Shown in pieces: positions 48,537 through 61,100 of a stretch of 64,000 nt of DNA. The notes under the pieces were generated by a model. The model was given only the letters and a program-made list of their open reading frames with translations. It ran no database searches and was not told the DNA's origin. The position numbers were made by a program, and so were the translations under genes. How positions within the stretch are numbered: position 1 is the stretch's first letter; each line of letters starts with the position of its first letter. Source of the DNA: Casuarius casuarius (Eukaryota > Chordata > Aves > Casuariiformes > Casuariidae); the NCBI GenBank assembly GCA_003342895.1, contig PTFA01000112.1:1248874-1312873 (forward strand), read 5' to 3'.

Positions 48537-51500
48537 AGATCCTCCCTGGCTCCCTTCCTCTCATACGGCAGAGTAAGTAATTTCACCCCATCCTGAACGA
48601 AACGTGCTCCCACCACAGTCGGTGCAGACAGGCATGGCTCTGCTCCCCCACTCCTGCGACCGTGAGGGACACATCAGCCACCAAGACCCCATTGTCCCTC
48701 CTCTTCTGCCTCCCCACACCCAACACGGCTGTCTAAAGCAGCCATATGGGACACATTTACTTCCCGCTTCTGCCCGGAGGTTCTTCTAGGGACAGCAATA
48801 ACCTAGCACAAAGATAGCATCAGCATGAAAGAGAAGAGAATACTATTTAGCAAGAACATATGCTGTCACTAGATAATGATAACCACATTTAACAGGCACA
48901 AGTGTGAAGGCAAGAACTTCAGACTTTCCCTCTATTTTCAAAAATAGGAGATGTTATAAAATAACCAAATACATCTGCAGACACTACACTATTTATGGTA
49001 TAAAACCACTATAATTAAATGCTAAATGCTGATTTCAATTATTTAGCTATGAAGCAATAAAATAAGTGAGTCCCTTTTAAATGTTATTTTCACAGAGTAA
49101 TAAAACAATACAAGAGGGGCTAAATGACCTGTCAGGTCCTTAAATGTCCCTGGGTGAGATGTGCAATTAAAAGTACATGGATTCTCAGGCCTAGGGCTGT
49201 GATTAGGCTCTGTCTCGCTCAGATCCACATTTTTGCTACAAGCCTGCAGTGCAGCTGGGGGCTAGCATATAGAAAAAGACGAGAGTGAATTCCTGTCCTG
49301 GCTGGACCAGAATCACCATGTCACCTTAAAACCTGGGAAAAAACAAGGCTTATATGAAGACTGAAAATATTAAAGATCTGAAGCAGTGAGGTATTTCAGT
49401 TCACCTTCAAATTAAATATATTCTAGACAGTGCCTACTCTAGACAGTGACATGCACCCCTACTGAAGGACCAGAGATGTGTTCACTAGTGTTGGAAAACC
49501 TTGTGAGATTATATTAAAATATCTCTTTAATTGGAAAATGAGTTCCAAAACTTAATCTTTATTGAGATATATCACCTGAAATATAGGAAATAGCTTATTT
49601 AGAATATATATTGAGAATGTCTTCTATCTGTCATAGAGGGGAAAAAAAGGCTGTAACAGTAAAATATTAGTAATTCTATTCTGGGGCTAAATTATTATCC
49701 TGGATAAAAGTTGGTGATAAAAACATCCAGCAGGGAGGAATGAAGCCCTACCGAAACAGATGCTGTACCGTCCTTGAAGAGGATGCAGCGCATGCTGTCC
49801 TGACAGGGAACACCTCTGTCAGACAGCGAAGGGGAATCGGCCAAGCTACCTTCCCCCCTTTTGGGGGCAATCAATGTTGCTTCAAGCTGGGACCCCCAGC
49901 TCAAGTGCTGTCAGCGTGCCAGACCCAGACATAGGGGGCAAAATGATGGGTGGACATGGTGCTCCTAGACTACCTTCACCCCTGCTGTGATCCCTGCAGA
50001 GCTGGGAGGGATGGTATTGAAAAATTCTTCACATTTGGCAGTCCCTGAATAAAATTTTTACAACAAAACAGAATGCAGCCTGCTTTCATTCATCTGACAA
50101 ACTTTCTTGCTTTTCTAGGTAGATTTTCAGTGAAATAAAAAGTAAGCTGCAAAATTTCCAGTTCAAACATCCTGTAAATTAGATATGCTTGATTAATCTT
50201 TGCTACCTTACATGCTTCTCCTTTACTGAGAACAAACAAAATATAGCCAGTTGAAGAACATGTTTCCAAGCAGGAATAGTGATCATTCCAATCCCCAGCT
50301 CCATTTTTATTATAAATAAAAAAAAGAAGGTCTTCCATTAACTTCAGTGGTTGGGAGGGAGTGGGAAGAATGATGTGTTAAGCTGCAATGGAGGAAGTAC
50401 ATACGCCAACTGGAAAAATTGACTATAAAAAGCTTTTCTTACATAAACACAGGAGGAAGTAACCAACACCCTCAATTGTTGAAGTGAAAGGTTGGGGGCC
50501 TATATGCACTACTAGAAAAAAAAAGTAAAAAGGAAAAGAATTCCTGAATGTTTCACATGCTCCCAATTACTCTCAAATTTAAGAGTCTTGTTCACTAAGG
50601 TCAAATTGTTACCAACAGTGGACCTGTCAAATCTCATGCACTGAGCATAAAAGCTCTATAACAGTGTCAGGCCAGAAATGCTCCTGCAGCTAAGACTGTA
50701 TATCACACAATTATGCAGCACAGCACCCTGGACTCTCTCCCTGTCCGTGACCTATTGCAAGTTGGATGGAGAGCCCTCTGGCACACGGGATGCGAGTGCA
50801 CAAGAGAGGCCGTGGTGCTGCAGCAGTGTATGTGCCACCGTGGCAGGCCACCGCTGCTCAAAGAGGCTCTAGGAACCAGCAGTGTCCCCACCTGCACTCC
50901 AGGAACGCATCCCTCCTGTCACACGGCAACACGTGTCTCCAGCAGGAACCAATGTGGCATTGTCTCACATGTCAGAGACTAAAAGAATCAAATGGTCTAA
51001 AGGTGTTAGAACTCAAAAGTACCGCTTCATAATGTCAAATGGGTCCATTACAGAACAGAAAATTTATTAGAGCAAATGGCTAAATACTAGAAGGCCAGAG
51101 ATACAAATTCAAGCAAGGCAGACTGAGGAAAAAGGAGGGAGACAGTGTGTGAAGCTGGCTGCACAAATTATACCTCCTCTGGAGAGGTCACCACATGGGC
51201 CTGTGCGCTGGGGAAGACCCAAGTGGAACAAGACATTACTGATACAGGCTCACACACTTCCATGACCCAAGCGGCAGTCCCATACACCAAGTGTTCTGAT
51301 CTCTAGCAGACATAAATCCTCAAAGGGAGCTACATCCAGAAGAGAGCTCCCATGATGATCTACTGCCACTTCCGTATTCTCATATTTTTTCATTAAGGTC
51401 ATTTTCCTTATCATGAAAATATATTGGCTTATGGCATTTAACAAAGTTGTAACCTTCCAGTTACAGAGCTTGAACTTGTCAACAATTATTTAGTGAGTGC

Positions 51501-54500
51501 AGGGGAGCCAGGTCAACACGTAGATACATAGTACATAGATTCTACTAACCTTTAGAAAACCATTTCTTCCTCAGCTAAACACAGTATAAAAGAACACAAA
51601 GCTGACCTCAAATTAAGCAGAAGTCTGGACTTCTAATGGACTTGTAGCTTCAAGGTCATTTCACTTAAAAATTTCTTACAAGGTTTTGAACATCTATCAT
51701 TTATAAATCCCTACAAATTAAAAACAGAGAAGACGTCATACAACATACAAGCAAAAGCAGATAGCCCACGTCCTCTCCACCCCCCAGAACATGTTGTTTT
51801 GGAATCTTTGAAAGTAACAATTAGAAACACCATATTAAACGCACGGACAACACAGACCTAACAATCTGGGATAAAACTGCATTCTTCCTCTGCTGCTTAC
51901 TTAGGGAACACGTTAGCATTGCTTTCCCCAGGACAACAAAGGTAACAAGCTCTGATGTAGCTTAGCACTTTAAATGCCAGGATAGCCAACGCAGCAGGAG
52001 CAGATCTGCTTTGTCACTGGTATTAATGGCCAACACAAAACAGGCAAGGATACTAGGTTCTTCAATATATTTATTTTTTAGAATGCACAAAAAGTTGGAA
52101 GCTTTGATAGGCCATTCTGCCTCCTGATTTTGAGTTCAGATTTCACAGCTTTACCTACAAAGCTGTGCACAGATGTGGCTCAGATCTACCTTGTTCCTAG
52201 ATGTCTCCTCTTCCCCCACATGTACACATGCTCACCTTATCAAGCCTCTGCTTGTCTCACTGGTTTCCTCTGCATTACACGTGTCCATGGGTCTTCTACA
52301 AATTTCCATTCTGCAAAACTTACTGATCCTATACAGCACAGCTCACCCTGAAAACACTTAAATCCTTGATGCCTCATCTTTTTTTCAGCTCTACTTCCTC
52401 CTTACACTAAATAGGACTTTTTCCCTCCAATAGTCTCCCCACTTTCTCATGGCAAAATTGGCCCTGTAGACTGTCAATTTATTATGAGATGCTCCTGCCT
52501 ATTTATTTGTATCTGTAGAGTGTAATCCAATTCTATAATGTGAAATTTAAAAAATAAACACACCCTCAAACACTCTCAAATGCTATAATTCTCCTGTCTC
52601 CAGTTTTCAAGCAGTTACTTTTTTGATATTCAAACTCAAATCCTGATGATAGAAACTTGCATTTTAAGGAGAGGCAAGTAGAAATTTCTCATCAACTGAA
52701 CAAGTTGAGCTATGCTTCTGGGTATGTATTACAATCTCTTTTTTGCATCACACCTACTCTACTAAATATACAAAACACAGAGCAAGTGATAGTTTTGTCA
52801 GCCACCAGCTACTCAAATGAAAAATTATTAGGCTTAGAAAAATAATAAAAGTAGAAGCCAGCTGTGCATTTGTTGGATGAAAATCCCAGTGTCTCCCGTG
52901 TTAGCTCATGTGCATTTCAATTTCTGGGAAGAAAATAATGGGAGTTTCTCCACCCTTTCTCATGTGAGCCATAAAACAGATTTATTACCTAGGATATAGT
53001 CTGTGTTTTCTCCTGAGGAAAAAAGAAAGTGGTGGAACAAGTTCATTTTTTTTCTCCTCTACAACTAGGATTGTCTTTATAATAAACACAGAGCTAAATT
53101 TTGGTATCATATGGCCCTTCTATTTAATGCTCTGGTCACACTTTTTACCTTCCTAAATCTTGAAGTGTAGCATTTTCATTTCAGTGGGGAATCTACAGCT
53201 GCTCCAGCTGTCTGAGTGCAGAAAGTCTGTCCTAAGATTCCTATCTGGTACGTTTTAGAGCAGAATCCTTCCCTCCCCTAAATCAAAGAAATTTGGCTTC
53301 TACTGAAAAGCTGTGGAATAACTTAAAAACTGTTAAATATTGGTCTGTTCTTCTTTTCAAATAGTTCCAGCTCAGCTTTACCTTACTCCCAACAGTCACC
53401 CAACACTCTGGGAAACTCAGGCTGCAAACTTTAGGGCAGTGTTGAATCTCACCTGAGAAGGTTTTCCTGTACAAATTACTACTTTTTGGCTGTCACAATC
53501 ACCTTCTGGCCTTTAAGAATAAATCATGAGAGAAACAATTTGCTGACTAAGAGATTTTTTGCTCCTAAGACTCTTAATTTGCTTATGGTGTGATGCTACA
53601 ATTCTAAGTTTATCTGAAGACCTACACTGGCAAATCTGTTTATAGAAAAGGAGCTTTCCCCAACACCTTGCACTTCTGAGATGCAGAAGAGGCTGATTCA
53701 TATTTTAAATGCTTCTGAATCATGATACAAGCTGGATTCTGCAGTTTAATAGCCTGGAAACTTTCAAGACTAATATATGCCTTTTAAAGCAATATCCAGT
53801 AATACTATTTTTTTTTCTTCTTTTAAGTAAATCTATTAATTCCATAGTATTTGAAGCCTAACTGTGACCCACAATCTACTCTTAATAAGTAGCACCTACT
53901 GTTTAATGAGTCACTTCTCTCAACAGGACAACTCTGAAATCTTTCAAAGTTCCAGTTCTTTCAAATAATCCCACTGCATATGAATGCTTAGACAAAGTCA
54001 TGAATGACAGTGAAACAATTCTGAAAAGATGAGTTATGCCATCATTAGTTGCATATAATTAAAATGCACCATAGGAGATGCATTCATTACAATTGTGAAA
54101 AAAAAATACTTATGAAAAGCTAAAAATCCACTTTTTATCACACAGCTGTGCCAACAGAGCTCAGAAGAAAGCTGTTTTGCTTGGGCAAAAATTGGGAAGT
54201 TCTTTTGTAGAATTCTTTCTTTCTGATTGCTCTGTGATCACTTTTACTGCTCCACAAAGACCAGTAATTTTGGGGAAAAAAAAAAAAACAAACAGTAGTT
54301 AAAGTAGTTTTTAATCTATTGCCAATTTGAAACCCTTAATTTGTATTACCAAGTATATTCTAGTGGGTCAAACTGTATTTTTACAAAGAAAACATAAATC
54401 CATCCACACTAAATTTTTGGATCCAAGCAATATTACTGCTACTAAACTTACCTTTTTTCTTTATAAAGACATACATACAAACACGTAAAATTGCTGAGAT

Positions 54501-56183
54501 TTCAAGTTTGTGCAAAAGTAATGTATCAGCATTACAATTCATAAAAGGTGTTCAAACAGGAAAGTTCAACCCTTCCTTTTTTAATCATTACTAAATTTCT
54601 CTTCACAGCACCAGAAAACTGACTTGCATGTATCTATAACCCGATGTAGCTATGGCAAAACAATTTATTACAGAAGAGTAGTCATAGTAGCTATTTTCCC
54701 CATGAAGACAATGCCTAATAGAATAACATTTTGGAAAGCAGGAATCTTCAGCATTAAATTCCCCATATAAGCCAATTAGCTACAACTGACTGGTTTACAG
54801 TTCTTACTATTCAATGAAATGGTATGTTGTTATGGCTGAGCTCACAGAGAAATAACACTCAAAATAAAAGGTATGCAAACACAAGACATGATACAACCAG
54901 ATGTACTGCATCATACAGAGCCAAAATATTGTCTCCTTAGAATGTGAGCACATATATGGGTCAGTAGTTAAGGGTTTCATTGCAAAAAGGAATTCACAAT
55001 ATTCTAAAATGGTCAACAAAGCCATTAAGGTGCAACATAGTTAGTCAGCATCAGCTCTCTAACGCATTAAGATTCTAATATTGTAATTCTAATGCTTAAA
55101 AATAAGTTTTTATACCAATTAACCAAAAATAATTATATCTGTGAAATTAGAAGCTGGCCTCTACTCCAGTGCATGCATCAGCTAAATTTTTATACATGAT
55201 AATGACACATTCAAGCAAGAACTAATCAAGTTAAGATTTCCTGATCACAGGATATTTTTACAACAGCTAGGAAAACAACTTTACCTGTAAATCAATAAAA
55301 ATGTGAATAGGGGTCATTAAAAGACAAGAAGTTATCCCAGTAGTTTATTTACAATCTATTTATTTTGTTAAAAATAAATAAAATGTCCTCTACATTCCAT
55401 ATAACCTATACAGAAAGGACAAATTATTAAATGCTTCCCAGTCACAGACCCCTCTTGAAAAGCCTCATAGAAATACTACTAAAAACGGGGTTTGGTGGAG
55501 GGAGCTTTGTACAAATGATAGACAAATCACAAAGAAACTGTACTAACAAGCAGGAAGAAGTGTTCTGCAAAACAGCTCTCAGAGAGTAAAAGTTGCCTGC
55601 AGACTTCACTCTCTCGCGTCTTGTATTTTTTCCAGAGCACATACCATAACTGTTTTGGACCTTGTTCATTTCAGAATGAGCCTATTGATTCTGAATATTG
55701 TCTACTTTAAGCTCTGGCATATAAAGGAGCTGTATAAGGCATTTTATTTATTTTAATCAAGTACTCCTAATGAGATGAAGAAAAATATATAATAAAAGAA
55801 TCCAAATTTCAGGTATCAGTATGTAGGCGTCATCCAAACAGTATAAGAATACGTTCAGAATACCAGCTAAGTCCATAAAATGCTACACGGCAAGCAAAAG
55901 CATCCATGCTGAGAATAACTGTAGAGTAGACTTATGTCTCACACATTTCATAAATAAATCTGTAATACTTCGCTGCAGAATCAGACTGCCAGTAGAGGGA
56001 GCAAAAGCAAGTAATCCCTGCCAGCAGAAATCTGAAAGTCCCAGTGCTGCCCCTCAGTGAAAAGGGAGCAGCACGCCCAGGCCACGTACTCTGCGAAGAC
56101 AAATGCGCAGCGCTGATCTTCCTCTTTCCTCGCTAACTGAAGAGGTTTGTGAAAAATCTAGCAAGGCAAGATTTCTTAAATTT

Positions 56184-56242
56184 CCTGATAGTAATCAAAG
56201 GAAAATCTGATAGTAGAATTTCTGATAGCAATCAAAGTAAAA
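56184..56242. repeat. Imperfect local duplication with GATA and TCF/LEF motifs
   Basis: CTGATAGTAATCAAAGGAAAA (56185-56204) recurs as CTGATAGCAATCAAAGTAAA (56222-56241), with a third CTGATAG at 56207-56213 between them. Each main copy carries a WGATAR motif and an ATCAAAG (TCF/LEF-like) motif nine bases further on. Confidence 0.7.
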
Positions 56243-56354
56243 ACCCAGGGACTCTAGTCAACCTGTGTTGTAAGGTGAGTTTTGTAGATTTCAGCAGGCT
56301 ATACCTGAACAGAAATCTGCATTATTTGCATAAAATTACAGTGCATTAATTATA

Positions 56355-56473
56355 CAATCATAGAATAACTCAGGCTGGAAGGGACCTGAGGAGGTCTCCG
56401 TCTGACTTCCAGCTCCGAGCAGATTCAGCTAGAAGATCAGATGAGGTTGATCAGAACTTTATCCAATCAGACA
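56355..56473 (-). repeat. Avian-type CR1 LINE tail
   Basis: AATCATAGAATAACTCAGGC, then TGGAAGGGACCTGAGGAGGT, then GAGCAGATTCAGCTAGA and GTTGATCAGAACTTTATCCA follow the reverse complement of the avian CR1 3' end. It is a short 5'-truncated copy whose 3' end lies at the lower coordinate. Confidence 0.8.
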
Positions 56474-57253
56474 AATAGGTTATTTTTTCATATTACTATA
56501 CTACATGTATTATTATATAACAATATTTTTTTTTACTTTTGCAAATGTTTTTAAGTGAAGACTCTTTAAAAGTGAAGACACTTTAAAAATTGGTTACTCT
56601 CAACAACTCTTGGTGAGGACTGTAGTTACAATTTTGCACAGAGGAAGGAAAATCCCACCTAAGGTTGTGTTTGAATTGAGAGCAGAATTGGGTACAAAAT
56701 TCGGGAGATTCGGTTCCCTGCCTCACCTTGATCTACTGCTCAAGCAGAAGCATTCACGCCAGGGCAGGAGAGACAAGCTTGTTCACTAGCACTTACTTTT
56801 AACTACCTTAAAAAAACTCATTACTGTTGGTCATAAAATAAAAGCACAGAGATTATTATGGAACAGTTGTAAAATTCAATACACCCAAACTGTAAGCTCC
56901 ATTACAACTAGGTTTGGTATTTACGGCTCACTGATATTAAACATTTGATAGGGTATGTTCTGAACTCAAAGCTTAGCGCTACAGCTGCTGGCCGAGACGT
57001 TGCGCAGGGACCCTCCAGACAGGCCGTTTGAGAGCAGCAGCTTAGCCGCAATTAAGCGGCCGCAGATGGCAGCCCGAACGGCTTTACCCAGCACAGCCCT
57101 GGCGCAGGAAGCCGCCTGCACCTCCCTCGAGCGTCTGCCTAAAGCATCTCCCCCGGCCGGGCCAGCCCTGCGCGCCCCCTCCAACGCCGCTAACGGAAAA
57201 GGTAACGGCTGCAACGGAAACCCGGCGCCCCGCCCCCCCCCCGCGCGCCGCTC

Positions 57254-57446
57254 NNNNNNNNNNNNNNNNNNNNNNNNNNNNNNNNNNNNNNNNNNNNNNN
57301 NNNNNNNNNNNNNNNNNNNNNNNNNNNNNNNNNNNNNNNNNNNNNNNNNNNNNNNNNNNNNNNNNNNNNNNNNNNNNNNNNNNNNNNNNNNNNNNNNNNN
57401 NNNNNNNNNNNNNNNNNNNNNNNNNNNNNNNNNNNNNNNNNNNNNN
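57254..57446. other. Assembly gap, 193 N
   Basis: A run of 193 ambiguous bases inside the CpG island, flanked by C-rich and CCCTCC-rich sequence. Part of the GNB1L leader or promoter may be missing here. Confidence 1.
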
Positions 57447-57695
57447 GGCTGCCCCCTCCCTCCCTTCCTCCCTCCGCGGCCGCTCACCGGGCTCCCGCCG
57501 CGCGCCGTGGCGGCGCCGCTCCGCTGCGGGCAAGCGGCTCCGCGGGGGTTTTGGGAGAGAGCGATCACTCGGCCTTCCTCTGCTGTTCCTAAGGCGGCCT
57601 CCGCGCCACCAGGCCGATGCAGAGGAGCGCCGAGCGGGAGCGAGCACGTGATGCCCGCGCATGACGTAGCGAGGGCAGGGGGACAGCAGCGAGGC

Positions 57696-57705
57696 GCGCA
57701 TGCGC
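57696..57705. promoter_or_regulatory. NRF1-type palindrome
   Basis: GCGCATGCGC is a perfect palindrome matching the NRF1 consensus. It lies 31-51 bp from the CRE-like and CACGTG motifs, a usual composition for TATA-less housekeeping promoters. Confidence 0.5.
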
Positions 57706-58110
57706 CACGCGCCCGGCGGCCGTTGGTGCCGCTTGGCAGGGCCGCGCCGCCGGCGGGGGCCCCGGTGAGGGAGCCCCGGGTGGGGCTGCCGGGGAGACTC
57801 CTCTCCGCGGGGGGGGGGGCGCCGGGCCCCGAGAAGCCGCCGCGGAAGGAGCCGGGGCCCCCGGCGCTGGCGAGGAGCGCCTGGACCGGCAGGAGAGGGC
57901 GGGGGTGGCGGCGCCAGGCCGCTGTCCCGTCAGGTCGTGACTGGCGCGGGGGGCCGCAGCGCTGGCTGGTCCCGTACGAGGACTTGTCGCGGGTTGCGTG
58001 CCAGGCCGTGCTGGTAGACCTGCTCCCCGCTCCTGCAGCGTTTCGTTGGCTGGGAACTCTTGCTTGCCGAGCGCTGGGTTATCGCGTCCCTGGTTTCACT
58101 TTCATCTGCT

Positions 58111-61100
58111 GGCTGCCACTGTGAATCCGTGTTTGTTGTGGGATGAGCAACCTGAAATCTCTCAGCCCGACATAGCCACCCTTGGTGTTCCAGGTGCTGC
58201 CTTGCAGAAGAGGCTCTTTAGAGGAAAAAGCTGATCCCTGAAACGGTTCCAAAGGGAGGTTAATGGTTAGGTATCACAGTTGGACTCAATCAGGCAACAG
58301 TTAAATAACCCAATGTTTACTGTTGCTACCAGAACAGAAACGCTGCATGCGGGATTGGAGCTGTACCCTGCTGACATACCCATCCACCCTCCTCAGACAG
58401 GTGATGGCAGGTTCTTGTGACAGCATATGCACATGACAGCACTGCAGAAAAGCATAATTTCCCCCTTAAGAATCCCCTTTTGCTCTCTGTCTACACCAAG
58501 ACCTGCTCAAGGAAAACAAACCTTGTATCACCTGTCTCAGAGAGAAAAGCTTCCTCATTTTATGTAGCTCCTCAGAAGGCTACACTGCTATAATTTGAGT
58601 TAGAGAGACTGGTACATCATAAAACTAATGCTTTTCACTTTTCTTGCTATTTTCGGCTTTGGAGCCAAAGAGCTTTTCAAGGTTAAATTACACCTAGAGT
58701 ACCACAGTGCTGGTAATAGGTGTTACTCTGTTCCACTTCCATTGGTGCAAACAAAGGCATGCAAATTTTAAGTGAGTATGTGAAGGTAAATCTGCGCCTA
58801 GTTTTTCTCCTCTAATTTAATTATTATATCAAACCCATCACGCATAGGATTCCTGAGACCGTGCTCTAAAGGGCTGTCAACTGGATTCAATGGCTGTGAA
58901 AATGCAGTGCGCTAAGGAGGCTATGCCTTTGAATATTAAGAACGTCCTAAATATAGATAAATACCTTCAGTATTGTATAAAGCACAAATACAGCCCTGTT
59001 TTCCTACATGTTTTGCTGAAGTGATTTGAATTAAGAGATTTAAAACAGCAGATCATGGCTATAAAATTCCACTTGTAATGAAACCACATGTACAGCATAC
59101 CTTCAGGTCTTTAATTTGTTAGGAACTAAATGTTTATTAGAATATGATGCAGTTAATATTCCCCGCAGTCTCTTTCCAAATGAAATACCCCTTTCATAAC
59201 ACAAAGATAATGAGTTATAGGGCAAGATAAGGTGGTTACCAGAATTCAAGAATGACAGAATCCAATTAATTTAACATGAATTAATGCAAGATCAAGTTTA
59301 TTACAGTTGGATGCAATTTGTAATTGAAAGTTCCATTACAGTGCAGGTTTTTACATGTTATCTCTCATCAATAAGAGATCTCAGAAGAGGCAGGTTCTCC
59401 ATTTTGCACAGCAGCAATGTATTTATGGTATCACCAGTAATTCATTTCTTACGTGTTTACTGTGAATAGCCACAGGAACCAAGACCTCAGTTGTGTACCA
59501 AAGGCTGTGCTCTTTCTCACAGAAGGCGTAAGAAAGAGTGAACGCCTTGACTGAGATTTAAGCAGAAACCTGGGCCTCATTTTCTTTGGCTGCTTTGCTG
59601 GGTTGCCCCTGCCTTGTTACTTATTCAGCCTTTTTTCCGATTTTTCACTCCTCTAGGAAATCACCCCTCTCTTTTCTGGGTGGGAGGGGCGGAATCAACC
59701 CTCTAGTCAAATAAACCTTTCAACCTCCTATCTTCAAAATAAACACTTTTATTGTGGACAGTCCAAGCTCCTTAGGTAAAGCTTTAGGTCTCAAATCCAA
59801 AAGACACACTGTGTCCTTTTAATAATTTCATAGTGGAAACCCTTTATTTGCCCATTCCTGTGGTGTTATGGAGGTTTTCAATGATTCTGGTTTAGGTTTC
59901 GGGATTAGGTGAAACCAGAGTGCCTTAAACCTCTTTAGAGGTTTGGGATTAGGTCTGCATCAGGCCTAATATAGCCTTTCTATGCAAGGCTAAATTAAAT
60001 GGCAAGAATATTTGTTGTGCGCTGATTCACAGGTGTTTGGCAAAATACCAGAAAACATAAAGGAACCACTGGAAGAATCATGAAGGCAAAGCCATCGAAA
60101 TATGAGCATTAGCTAAGTACTGCAGTATCACTTGCAACTGTGGGGTCTTTCAGACTGCTTCTAAGTGATTTTAAGCATGGATATCATTTTTATGTGTCTC
60201 TCACATGAATGTGAGTAAATTGAAGATCTATCGTGCAAATGGATCAAGGATTTTTATTTCAGTATCACATTCTGGTAATTGCTGCCTGTTTTATAGCAAA
60301 TGTATATTAAAGTTTGTCAAACAGCTGATATCACTGAAGCTCTATTGTTTTATTGTGCACATAAATTCTGCTCCTTCTCTGAGGTATGCAGTGCCCTGAC
60401 AGCATATGCTAGGTCATGAGGAGAGAAGCACAATAGATTTATGCCTATTATTAAAACACCACCCTGTCTGGCTCAGGAGGCAGAGACATTTGCCTCATTA
60501 ATGACTGTGGATTAATTAGAGGAGATAGTTTTGTTGTGTAGGCTTTGTCTACTATGAGGCTTTTCAACAGCTTTTCACTTGCTTTGTCTCTGCTAGGGAT
60601 ATTTCTCCTCCACCTGCTCAGCTCCAAAGTCTGTAGTGCAGGCAAGGCCTGACTAACTGGCCATACCTCCAGGTACTGGCTAAGAGGAGCAGATATCATC
60701 AAGCTGAATGAAGAGCAGCTCCGTGCTACAGTGTCAGGATCTCCTCAAACCTCAGCAGCTGGTTTGGCTTCATTTGTAGCAAAAGCTGAGCTTCAGAAGC
60801 CTGGCTCTGTGATACCTGGCCCTGGTACCCAAAAGAGCTGGATATGTAGTTATCAGGCGGTGTACAGACCCTGGTGGGCTGTCCTAAGTCAGTTATTACC
60901 TGGGCATAGCCATCTCCTCACACCAAAACATTCCTTTCACTGACTATGAGCCTGCCAGCACCCTCCAGAGAAGTGTATTTTGAAAGCATTTCTCCCCCCA
61001 AAAAGACAGATTTCAGTTTCAGTTGTGGACTTGCCTGTCTTTAGAAAGTCAACCACATCTCAAAATTACAGGGTTTCTCCGTTGTTTTTTTCCATGCCAA

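Larger units (their letters stand above)
31896..57487 (-). other. GNB1L: GNB1L 5' intron region (leader exon to ATG exon)
   Basis: About 25.6 kb between the acceptor of the ATG exon and the CpG-island promoter. It is mostly AT-rich unique sequence. It holds a MIR-like fragment (41010-41100), an L3-like CR1 remnant (45200-45830) and an avian CR1 tail (56355-56473), plus palindromes at 39464-39477 and 48522-48536. Additional non-coding leader exons cannot be excluded without transcripts. A strong minus-strand donor, CAAG/GTGAGG, lies near 56723-56732 and is one candidate. Confidence 0.6.
56990..58110. promoter_or_regulatory. GNB1L: CpG island, likely GNB1L promoter and possible divergent promoter
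   Basis: CpG density and GC content rise abruptly at about 56990 and fall by about 58110, in a window otherwise AT-rich apart from the TBX1 end. Motifs include CACGTG (57645-57650), a CRE-like TGACGTA (57662-57668) and an NRF1-type palindrome GCGCATGCGC (57696-57705). There is no clear TATA box. A minus-strand donor consensus CCCG/GTGAGC after 57488 could close a GNB1L leader exon, and a plus-strand GGTGAGGG after 57764 would suit a divergent transcript. A 193-base gap interrupts the island. The promoter role is inferred from its position upstream of a gene lacking a first exon. Confidence 0.7.

Noticed and set aside
48604..48789. CpG-richer patch as an alternative GNB1L promoter
   Set aside because: The CpG density is modest and there is no supporting splice donor that I could place. 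It is kept only as context for the AP-1 palindrome.
57000..58124. Long open frame (374 codons) on the plus strand across the CpG island
   Set aside because: It is held open by 193 N bases and by GC-rich composition. Similar frames exist on the minus strand, and no domain or family signature is visible.
60745..60775. Minus-strand AGC TGC TGA GGT resembling the Cys-Sec-Gly tail of TXNRD2
   Set aside because: The matching frame meets a stop a few codons upstream and shows none of the conserved TXNRD2 C-terminal sequence.
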